The notes under the pieces are model-generated. The model had not been told where the DNA came from and made no database searches. It saw nothing but the letters and a program-made list of their open reading frames with translations. DNA of 64,000 bases, taken from NCBI GenBank assembly GCA_026770025.1, contig JAMXDE010000018.1:558001-622000 (forward strand). The letters are read 5' to 3'. The position numbers were made by a program, and so were the translations under genes. Source of the DNA: Craspedostauros australis. Its lineage: Eukaryota; Bacillariophyta; Bacillariophyceae; Mastogloiales; Achnanthaceae. Below, one piece after another: positions 1 through 9,600 of the stretch (positions are counted from its first letter, which is position 1; each line of letters starts with the position of its first letter).

Positions 1-19
1 TGCGAGCACTGCCTTTCCG

Positions 20-928
20 ATGGCTTCCGGCACACCCCCAATCGTGCTTGCGTCGCCGTCGTGGTTCGGTTTGGCAGACGCGTCCCAGCAGACGACACCA
101 TCCACGTGCTCGGCGGTGCCCATCGGTCTGTACGCATTCTCCCTCACGGTGCTGATGGAGGTCATCGACCTGTACCAGAAACTCGCCGGCGGAGTCGATG
201 AATCGTTCGTGCTGACGTGGGGACCGTACGCCTTCTGGATATCCGGATTCCTGCAGGTCCTGGTCGGCATCATGGAATGGACCCGCAACAACATCTACGG
301 TGCCACCGCCTTTCTGGCATTCGGATGCTTCTGGCTTGCGAACGGCACGAAGATCATCCTCAAGAATTACTTCCCCGGTGAGATCGCCCAGGACGTGCTG
401 GAGGATGACGATCCGGTTGGCAACTTCCTGCGCAACCTGCACATCCTCGGCTTCGTCTGCGTGCTCTTCAAGGCGACGCTGACGATGAACCGCCTCAGCA
501 CGACGTTGATCTCGCTGCTCATCGTCCTCCTCATCTTCACATCCGTGGCCCTGTGGGATGAGACATTGGAATGGATCCAGGCCATCTCCGGAACCGTCGT
601 GTCATTGTTTGCCTTCTACGTCTTCACGGCCGAGTTCCTGAACGAGGTGTACCACGACGAGCTGATGCCGCTGTATCCGTGGTCGACGGAGAGTCCGAAG
701 GAAGCCTTCGGTGCTGCTGGACGTTCCACCAAGCTGGTATCCGCCAAGGCAACAGCGACTGCAGCAAGCGAACAGGCCACCGCCACGGCCGCCATGGTGG
801 TCGCATTGCGCAACGCTCACGCCGTCGGAGGCACCAAAGCCCCCGCCAGCAACAACAAGGACAACAGCAGCAACACGTCGCCAAGTGTGCACCAGCTGCG
901 TGGCGTCCAGCCAGTCTCTGAAAAGTAG
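20..928 (+). CDS. GPR1/FUN34/YaaH (SatP-type) acetate/succinate permease
   Basis: A 302-residue multi-pass membrane protein. The family mark PIGLYAFSLT (residues 34-43) replaces the usual NPAPLGL signature, and NIYGATAFLAFGCFW (91-105) matches the conserved N-[TI]-[FY]-GATAF block of GPR1/FUN34/YaaH proteins. About six hydrophobic segments fit the family (near 35-52, 70-87, 94-114, 140-155, 160-180, 190-212). Known members move acetate or succinate with protons across the plasma membrane or are needed for growth on acetate. The tail after residue 225 is rich in Ala, Thr and Ser and looks disordered and cytosolic. The frame is open up to base 2, so the true start could lie outside the window. 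The gene converges on the chitinase-like gene, 209 bp between stop codons. The substrate here is inferred, not shown. Confidence 0.82.
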   Translation: MASGTPPIVLASPSWFGLADASQQTTPSTCSAVPIGLYAFSLTVLMEVIDLYQKLAGGVDESFVLTWGPYAFWISGFLQVLVGIMEWTRNNIYGATAFLAFGCFWLANGTKIILKNYFPGEIAQDVLEDDDPVGNFLRNLHILGFVCVLFKATLTMNRLSTTLISLLIVLLIFTSVALWDETLEWIQAISGTVVSLFAFYVFTAEFLNEVYHDELMPLYPWSTESPKEAFGAAGRSTKLVSAKATATAASEQATATAAMVVALRNAHAVGGTKAPASNNKDNSSNTSPSVHQLRGVQPVSEK

Positions 929-1137
929 GAGTAGCCAAGCGCAAAGCGATAGACGCCTGCTCAAGTCCACACCACGCTCTTGCAACAACACAACACAGCA
1001 CGATACGTAGGAGTAGAGTGTACAGTTTCATTTACTCTAGTATTAGTAATGGCATTGCTGTGGCTCCACCACACTTCGTTCCTTAAAATGAATACGCGAT
1101 CGAGAACACGAGACTCCCGGTCAGTTGATACGCCGAT

Positions 1138-3177
1138 TTATGGCGAGACGACGACCGTCGGGCACTTGTTGGTGCCCCACAGACATGTCTCATGCTCTTC
1201 ATTTTCGTACGGAATGCAAACGCGCGTGTTGATGTCCTGGCACGGACCGTCGGTGTTGTAGGTGCAGCCGGTGCATCGCACCTCGGTGATTGGACCGTTG
1301 CCTTCGCCAGGGCCGGGTTGCGATGGAGGTGTCCATGGATCGCCTCCGACCATGTCGGCACACAGGATGGTGCCGGGTGGGCAGTTGCCGTCGGAGTCCC
1401 AGAATGGCCAGCAGACAGTGTTGGAGGACTTGCAGGGACCGGCGGTGCCGTGGAAGCAGCCCGTGCACATTCCGGCTGCGTCTGTGGGTGTGCCTTGCGG
1501 CACGTCGATGACTTCATTGACGGGGTTGGAAGGTGCCACGACGTCGACGATGGTTTCTCCCACATCCTCGGTTGGTGCGCTGGTTGGTTCCGGATCAGGC
1601 AGGGTCGTGGGATGGCTGGTGGGCGATGCCTGAGGATCCTGTGGCGCGGGAGTGACCGCCACCACTTCCCCGGAATCCTTGATCCCGCAAAGCTTGGCAC
1701 CGACGGTACTGGCGGCCTGACATTCGTCCGGGGTCTTGGCCCAGTTGACGCAGGATGGGTTCATGGCGAGGGAGTACTTGAGTCCGCACTGTCCGTCGCT
1801 GCAGCCCGAGCACAGGGCCTCCTCCGTGTACCACTTGCCGCGGGCTGGCTGCGCGGCGTTACCGGCACCCGTGAGGCTGTACTTGGTGGGGTTGTAGATG
1901 TGACGCAGGGCGCTGAGGGCCTTCTTGAAGTTGTTGAATCTGTCGCCTGGCTCGTGGACGTTGCCGGCGCCTTGGCAGAAGAGGGCGGGGCAGCCGCGGT
2001 TGACCAGTCCGGATGTCATGTCGACGAGATTGCGCGCCTCGGCGCTGCTGGGGTCGTCGAAGATCTTCACGGCGTTGAGGTTGAGGGACATCTCGAAGTC
2101 GTAGTTGGGGAACTTGGACTTGTTCTCGTATCCCTGCACGTCGAAGACCCAGTAGAACATGCCGGAGATCCACTTGAGTTCCGGTGGTCCGTCGCAGATG
2201 AGGTTGGGTGCTGTGCAGAGGTTGAGGTCTGGGTAGGACGCCTGGATGCTGGGGTCCTTGGATGGCTGGCCACCGTCGTAGCGCGTTCCCGTGAGGTAGT
2301 AGTTGAGCTTTCCGACGTTGCAGGGCCCGGTGGTCTGGATGACGCCGCGTCCCCACCAGCAGCAACCCTCTACGTCGTAGTGGATCTTGCCTCCAGCGGT
2401 GTCGATGGCGTCGGTGTTGGCGCATCCCTTGGCGGAGTCGCAGCCGCCGTAGGTGAAGTATCCTGAGAACTGCCCCTCGTAGGCGTTGCACTCGTGCTTG
2501 TTGACGCCTTCGAAGACGGCCTCCTTGATGTAGTCCTCCGGGAATTCCGGGACGTCCGCGTAGCCGGCCGGGCCGCACTCGTTGTTGTAGGCCCAGCGCG
2601 GCAGCTTGTCGCCCGTCATGGAGCGTGGCGCGCAGAAGAGCGGCGGCGGGGCGCCACCCCAGGCAGCCATGGTCTTGGCCTGCACGGCCATCTGCGGATC
2701 GACCGGGCACTCCATGTATGACTCCTGGGCGCTGCAGTGGTACTCCATGTAGTCCTGCTTCTCCTGACCGCAGGCGGCGGTGATGGGGTAGTCGGGAACG
2801 CGCAGGTTGATGCTCCAGTTGTTCTCGTCGCAGGCGTTGTACTTGATGGTCTCCTTCATGGCCTGCGCCAGGAACATGGCGAGGTTGATGAGGGCGGCCT
2901 CCTCGGACTGGCCCACCAGCATCTTGCGCTGCGAGATGCCGCTGTTGATCATGAAGTCGTAGGCCTCCACGAGGTCGTTCCAGCGGTACTCGGTGGACTG
3001 CTCCACCTCTGTGGCCGTCTTCTGCGAGATCAGCACGTATTCGTTCATGATGGTCTCCGCGTAGCTCGTGCGGAAGGCGTCCAGCACGGCGGAGTTGATG
3101 TCACCGTTCACGGTGGCCAGTGTGGCCATGCTGAGGGCCATGGTGGCCATCCAGCTCACTGGTGCTGACAGTCTCAT
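1138..3177 (-). CDS. Secreted GH19-like chitinase / chitin-binding protein, Cys-rich (p150-like)
   Basis: A 679-residue protein starting with a signal peptide (residues 1-25, ending TVNG). The body resembles GH19 chitinases: FLAQAMKET (103-110) aligns with the FLAQTSHET block that holds the catalytic Glu (here Glu109), and WGRGVIQTTG (275-284) matches the YYGRGPIQL block. Between them lies a Cys-rich insert larger than in plant enzymes. The second catalytic Glu cannot be placed with certainty, so activity is unproven. The C-terminus has a Pro/Thr/Ser linker and Cys-rich modules of the form CxGC...GPC...C...CPxGTxxC (about 463-510, 570-605, 635-675), probably chitin-binding. Diatom girdle-band p150 proteins are described as having chitin-binding modules, so a cell-wall role is plausible. 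The gene is divergent from the chitin synthase array, and a tandem 18-mer lies just upstream of its start. Confidence 0.8.
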   Translation of the reverse strand: MRLSAPVSWMATMALSMATLATVNGDINSAVLDAFRTSYAETIMNEYVLISQKTATEVEQSTEYRWNDLVEAYDFMINSGISQRKMLVGQSEEAALINLAMFLAQAMKETIKYNACDENNWSINLRVPDYPITAACGQEKQDYMEYHCSAQESYMECPVDPQMAVQAKTMAAWGGAPPPLFCAPRSMTGDKLPRWAYNNECGPAGYADVPEFPEDYIKEAVFEGVNKHECNAYEGQFSGYFTYGGCDSAKGCANTDAIDTAGGKIHYDVEGCCWWGRGVIQTTGPCNVGKLNYYLTGTRYDGGQPSKDPSIQASYPDLNLCTAPNLICDGPPELKWISGMFYWVFDVQGYENKSKFPNYDFEMSLNLNAVKIFDDPSSAEARNLVDMTSGLVNRGCPALFCQGAGNVHEPGDRFNNFKKALSALRHIYNPTKYSLTGAGNAAQPARGKWYTEEALCSGCSDGQCGLKYSLAMNPSCVNWAKTPDECQAASTVGAKLCGIKDSGEVVAVTPAPQDPQASPTSHPTTLPDPEPTSAPTEDVGETIVDVVAPSNPVNEVIDVPQGTPTDAAGMCTGCFHGTAGPCKSSNTVCWPFWDSDGNCPPGTILCADMVGGDPWTPPSQPGPGEGNGPITEVRCTGCTYNTDGPCQDINTRVCIPYENEEHETCLWGTNKCPTVVVSP

Positions 3178-3180
3178 GGT

Positions 3181-3227
3181 TGCCTAATGTCTATTGATTG
3201 CCTAATGTCTATTGATTGCCTATTGAT
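3181..3227. repeat. Tandem 18-bp repeat upstream of the chitinase-like gene
   Basis: Two full copies of TGCCTAATGTCTATTGAT (3181-3198, 3199-3216) and a partial third copy lie immediately before the start codon of the minus-strand chitinase-like gene, so they fall in its 5' leader or promoter. Confidence 0.85.
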
Positions 3228-6200
3228 GGACTCTTGCTATGAATGCTGAATGCTCGGTGTCACCGATCCGTGCGACAGATGGGTTTTATGAGCTCTTCGA
3301 TGTCTTCGTTTTGGAATGAACGAACGAATGACGTTGGAATGTGTCGCGTTGCGCTGTGGGATGGAGTATCACTCGTCGTCGCTTCGCATGGGGTGATCGT
3401 TTGCCCTCTTTTTCAATCGCACAAGACAGATCCGATGTCGTGGTGGCGTTGCGTTGATTCCTCGCGAAGTGAGACTGTGCGAACAAGTTCTTGTTCGCTG
3501 TTTCGTGTCAATGCTGTCGGATTCGTGTCCAAGATGAATCGATCTCCAAACTATTCTACTATACTCCGTGGGCGTCGCCTGCTCAAGTGTCAGAGAGATG
3601 GGTTGGTTGCTTTTGTTGCCGGTTGCAATGCAGTTTATGAGCAGGCAAGGAATGGAGATGCAGAAAGCCAGTTGCTGGGCAATTCCTATTCTACTTCGAT
3701 TGCGATGCGATACTCCAACAATGATATGTTTGTGAGGGCACAACGCCGAGATGTTGGCCCCTTGGCCATTGCGTGTTGTCAACACAGTATGCGCAAGAGG
3801 GCCGCATTGGAACGCCCAACTGACAGAGTGTGTGCAAGCGGCAGCAAGAAACAACGAGGCCTGCGAATGAGCAATAGCCGTGTTTGCGTTCTTCCTCTTC
3901 GTTTGGGCCCGCGTCGCCAACCAATTACGACCAACCAACATGCGAGCAATGCGCAATTTGTCGCCGTGCTGGGTCTTGTGTGATGATTCAACGCGTTTGA
4001 GCATCTTTCTCCGGGTAGTTTCAGCGCCTGACGAATTCCAATTAACTCCGACAATTAAAGCAAGAGAAGCGAAGGTATCCCAAAAGGCGTATCCTGGCTT
4101 TCACGGATGCTGCCTTCGAAAAGTCAGAACAGCCTTGCGCTAGTCGCATGCGTGTCGTTGCGACGTCTTCAACTGGGAATACTCACGAGTCCTCAGCATC
4201 GCGGTTCAGTTGAGCGCAGCCAAGTGAGTCACCATAGTGTGGTCATAACATCGTGCTGGTATGCACCACTTGTTTTTGCCCATGTGCGCTCTGCGCCTCA
4301 TGACATGAGACGGAAGCTATGCAGAGTAGAGGCAGAGCAACAAGTTTGGTGTTGTATCATTTGCTGGAGAGCAGAGAACTTCTTTCTCAGTTGCATACGT
4401 ACAACACCAAAGGGTGGTATGAACAACAACAGTGGCTCCACTGGCCACTGTCAAGTGGATGGTAGCATAGCATAGTATCACCGTTCAATAGTACCATCGA
4501 TCCCAACACATTATTCCAACAAGGCTTTTTGAGTTGGGGGAACATGAAATCTCACCGCGCTCCGTAGCATATTATACAACAAATACGCATCGCATCGAGT
4601 TCTCCATCTGTCTTCTTTCATGCACCATCTTCCGTGCCTTCCCCTTTTGTCTTCCCTGCAAATAGAGCATTGGAGGTGGCGCTGCCCAAATAGCTATGGC
4701 ACTACGCGTGTTGAAGCTATTACTCTGCTTTTCTACCATAGATCGGATAATACATTGCTGCTTGCAACATCGTCTTCCTACATTCTTCTGTTCCCCTTTG
4801 CTTTCCTTTTTGAAATGTCGGCGATGTTCAGAAATTGTGATCTCGGATCTTGCATGCATCTTTCAAGTCGTGGATATGCAATGCACGTTTGGAACAGCCA
4901 ATCGCCACGTTTGGTGGCAATGCAGTCTGCACGACATATATACAGTCTGTCAGTCGTCGGAATCCGCCACCTGTGTTCGTTGCTGATTGCTTGCCCGGCT
5001 TCGCCCACGATAACGACAGTCACGCACGACATGATGCATCGCGCTTGGTCTGCGAAGCCAAGCCAAAGCGCCATAGTATTGCTCACGATCGCGCCCAAAA
5101 CCACAGTATGTATGGTGCACAATAACTCGTTGGTCCAGTTGGGAGAGAGGAATTACTGATTCAAGCATTCGTGTAAAGTACTATATGTCACTTCGTGAGC
5201 GAAAAGTGCCCATTCGGTATTCGGACGCCACACATTTTAGTTGTTTGACGTTCGTTGGAAGTCAACAGACACCTCACTAAGTAATTGAGGTATAATGAGC
5301 TTAGTTGGCGCAATAAATCGCATGTCATGTGTGGTTGCGGCGAAAGGAAAAAATATCGTAGAGGCCATAATCGGCCGGGATGCCTTTGCTTCAGAGGATC
5401 TCGTCATGCTCGTGTGTGCGCGAACGTCGCGTTTGATCGCCTCATCGATTCGTTAGCTCGCTATTGCTCGCCGTGTTTGGAAACACGACTTCTGCGCAAC
5501 TTTGAACAACACGTGAAGGGTGCGATCATCAGCACTAACGTTCATTCTTGACATTTCTCAACTTCGGCACGAGCATCGTTCACAAGCCCTCCCAAGATGT
5601 TGTTCGTTGCGGAAACTTCCGCTGTTTCTTTTCTTTGGTGTTGTGTCCTTTCTCCTCTCACACACATAAAATTCACAAGACAAGCACAAGGAACCTTCCT
5701 CAGGGCACCGCCGACAACGACATCATCTCTGATTCACTTTCAAGGTAAGCAAGAGCAAACAGCGCATCTTGTATCAATTACACATGATACGACAGCACTG
5801 TGTTTTCGCCGGCCGAACTTTGCACACACAAACGGCATCAACCACATCACCATTCATCCACACCACCACCAGCTCTCTCTCTCTCATTCTCTCTGCGGCG
5901 CCACCCATCTCACGATTTGCATCCCCTTCGTTGTTGGGACTGATTCACCAACTGATTCATCGGATGGGACTGATCCATCCCTGTCACCTTACTGTTCATC
6001 CTTGCCGAACTGTCGTTTCTTTTCCTTCACAATTGCCACCGCTGAATCATCGTGAACGAAGTGTCAAGGGATCACAACAGCATCATACTCTGCATTCCAG
6101 ACAGGGCATCGCAGGTCACTTGTGTTGTTGTAAGCTACACTTCAACAGCAACAGCAACATACCTACTCGCATAGACGTTGAACCACTCCATCGGTAATTC

Positions 6201-6655
6201 CCGCAAACAGGCGGATCGTCGCACTTTCACACATACGTAGCAACGTAAGAGCAACAAGAGCGACAAGAGCACAGCACCAACAAGACAAATAGTGGGCAGC
6301 AGCGTTCATAAACGGCTCTCACATTGTTGTCGAAAGAAAGTGGAGTACTCTGCTCAATATAGTAAGTGCGACAGCAATGGGCACATAATCGCACACACAA
6401 TGGGTTGTCTGATCGCACACTGATCATGTACAATAAATGCAATACATACGAGTGCACATGCAGTACACATGCAATGTACTCTGTCAAGCGCTTGGATTGG
6501 TGTTGGGACAATCAAACATCAACGACACTCACCAAATTCCATCACTCCATCCATCACTCCACGCATCTGAAACGCAACGACGTTAACAGTTTCGGCATCA
6601 TAGGGTGCAACAACACGCTGAAAGCTCACCGTGACATCACACCATCACGCATAAC
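3228..6655. other. Divergent intergenic spacer (chitinase-like gene / first chitin synthase)
   Basis: About 3.4 kb with no supported gene. Short open frames exist but lack recognisable motifs. The right half is CA/TC-rich and probably holds the promoter and 5' leader of the first chitin synthase, including a candidate splice donor at 5745. The spacer separates two divergently read chitin-related genes and may hold control elements for both. Confidence 0.6.
5745..5750 (+). promoter_or_regulatory. Candidate 5'-leader splice donor, first chitin synthase
   Basis: CAAG|GTAAGC followed by AAG lies about 900 bp before the start codon. A closely similar GAG|GTAAGCAAG occurs upstream of the third synthase at 20332, suggesting both genes carry an intron in the untranslated leader. 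I could not choose the acceptor. Confidence 0.3.
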
Positions 6656-9600
6656 ATGAACCACGGTGATTGGGACACGGACAGCCGCAGCGTCCATGAT
6701 TTCGCTGCCGCAGGAGACGACGATGAGTACGCCGATCTCAACGACCTCAGGCATCACCCATCGCATGAGATGTACCCCGATCCCGCGACGCTGCTGCGGC
6801 CCAGATCACAATCGCGCCGAAGAAATCCCAGCAGCCACTCGGGGTATTCCGGCTCCACCCTCTCGAGCGACGAATTCATGCCAAGTGCAAATCCCTCTGG
6901 CCACCAGTTCACGGCACAATTAGCAGATTTCAACCCTGTTCCTCCCATCCGTTCGAGCAGGTCGCTTGCCAGCGGAACGGACGTGATGGCCAGCCCGCCA
7001 CTGCCCGTCAAATCCAAGCAATCGATTGCGACCGTGGATACGAACGTCTTGCTGCAACAAATGGAGAGCATCCAGCAAGAGCTGCAGCAGAGGTCCATGG
7101 ACAGTTCCTTTGTTGATGTTGCTCTCAATGGCAATGGCAATGGCACTGGGAACAGCATGGGCAACAGCGTTGGCAACGAAAACGGCTCCATAGACTCGCT
7201 CGGTTCGTTCGACGACTTCTACGCCGACGATGCCCCCGATGATGAGCAGCAACAGCCCAACAACATCAAGCCTTTCAAGGCCGACAGCCGGCGCGATTCC
7301 GACGGGAGCATTCAAGCGTCCGGTGCGAAACTGCGCCAGCTCTCCAGGGAGAACTCGGCCCTGATCTCACGTTTGCACCAACTCCAGATGGAAAACATGC
7401 AGCACTCCGCATCCGGCGGCTTCATGGAGGACGATTCATCTTACCAAAGCCACTATAGCGCGGGCAGTCGCCGCAGTCGAGGTAGCCGTCACAGCAGCCG
7501 CAGTCTCGGCAGCCCCGGCCATCACAGCCCCGGCTACCACAGCCCCAGGCCTTCTGCTCACTCGCGATCCATGATGCGCGGAGGTTCCCCCTACGGTGAC
7601 GTCTCAATCCCGCGAACCGGCATTCCGACGTACGCTTCACCATCGCTGATACCACCAGAGGCGATGTTCCACATCCCAACGCCTCCGCATTCCGACACCG
7701 AATCGGTTGGCAGCTATCATTCGAGGTCCTCCGCGCGCAGAGCCAGCGCCCTTCCCATCCCGCAATCACCTCGAATCTCCTCGCCCTACGCCCGGACAGC
7801 AGCAGGACTCGGAAGCATGCACGCCGCCGCACCCACGAGGCATTTCAGCGAGCAACAGTTTGCCTCTGGCTTCGGTCCGGCAGCTCCTCCCTTCGCTCAC
7901 GCAAGGACTGGCAACCCACAGCCACCGCTCAGAGCCCACAGCTACGATGGCCGCTCGCACGCTCCATTTGCGCCGACGGTCGACGATTTCCACGAGGTTC
8001 ATCACGTTCCGCGCGATTCGCACTCCGTGACGGGTGGCGAAGCGTGGTATCAGCCACCACCCAGTCCGCACTTGGTCTCGCCACCGGGCCATTTCGCGAT
8101 CCCAGTGACAAGCTTCCACCGGCACTCGTACACTGCCAGGAATACGAGATCACCTGCAGGCGCCGCGCAGCAACCCCCTCGCTTCCTATCTCAGCCACTG
8201 CCACAGCCAGGGTTGGTGCATTCATTTCAGCAAAGTCCGGTCTCGTACAGCGGTCTGGAAAATCCATCCTTCTCCACCATCCCGGATGACATCGCCTTCG
8301 GTTCGATGACCGACGATATGTTGGCACGAAGTATGGCAGGAGACGTGCACGATGACCATTCGTTGGTGAGCGGGGATGGATCCAGCCTTCCCACCCGCCG
8401 TTTGCAGTCATCTAACTCGGTCAAATCTCAAGCACGCCGGCCATCGGGCAAAACCACCGCTACATCGCTGCACTCCGGATCGAGCCACACCAAGAAGATC
8501 AAGTCACAGCAGTACGCCGATCCCATCAACGACTACGAGCCAGTCGACAACCCGCCGGGGTCTCGCTTTTGGAAGTCCCTCTCCGTGGCCATGACGTGCC
8601 TCATTCCGGACTGCCTCATCCCCAAGGAAGAGGACAGCCAGAAGCTGGCATGGCGCGAGAAGGTCACGATCTGTCTCATCGTCTTCTTCATCTCCGTCGC
8701 GATCGTGGGTGGCATCGGCTTCCTCCCCATCTTCCTGTGCCGCGCATCAAACTTCTACTCACAGGAGGAAATCAACAACCAAAGCGGCGAGGCCTGGATC
8801 ACGATCTTCGGCACAATCTACGATGTCAGAGGTTATATCAGCCGCCATCCCGGCGGATCCCAGGGCATCCGCGACTACCTGGGCCAGGACGCGACCGAGC
8901 TCTTCCCACGTCCGCCTCCCGCCGCGCTTCCCGCGTTCTGTCTCGACGTGCAGAAGAACTCGTCTCTGGTGGAAGATGTGGGCTGCCCGCAGCTGGAAGA
9001 GCTGGATGACCTTGATTCCGCTGGCGCCTTCTGCCACACAACCATCGTTGGTCGCGAGGGTGTCCAAGAAGCGTTTAGTGGCTCCAGGGAGGGCGAAGTC
9101 GTCATCCCTGCATGGAAGCTCGGCGAGGATGAGTCCATGAGCTACGTTATCCTTGACAAGACGATCTACGACGTGTCGCAGTACATCGATGGGCTGCGGT
9201 AAGTCAATCGGGGCCATCGTCCAATCAGTGTCGTTGTGCACAATGCATTTGCTGCAAGTGCACGCGATAACATACGCACAAACACCATCCCACTCATTGC
9301 ACCCTTTCTCCTTTCTTCTTTGCAACCTTCTCACAGTGACGAGAAAACAAGGGTAATTTCTGGTGACCATTCCCATCCAAACGCCTATCTCGTCGAACAG
9401 CTCCATATGCTTGTCACCAACAAGCTCGGTGACGATGCGACGGCGCTTTACAACGACTTGTTCAACACCAACGATTACAAGAACTGCATGGACATAATGT
9501 TCTACCATGCCCGCGTGGATGATCGTTATGACGCCATCTGCTCCAACATCGGTATCGCCATGTACTTCCTCCTCTTCGTCGTCACCTTCATGATGCTCAT

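Noticed and set aside
1192-2466. 424-codon plus-strand frame inside the chitinase-like gene
   Set aside because: Complement of well-supported GH19-like coding sequence, with no motif and Gly/Val/Ala-biased composition.
3243-3983. 246-codon frame in the divergent spacer
   Set aside because: No motif, no codon bias and a length that chance can give in a region this large.
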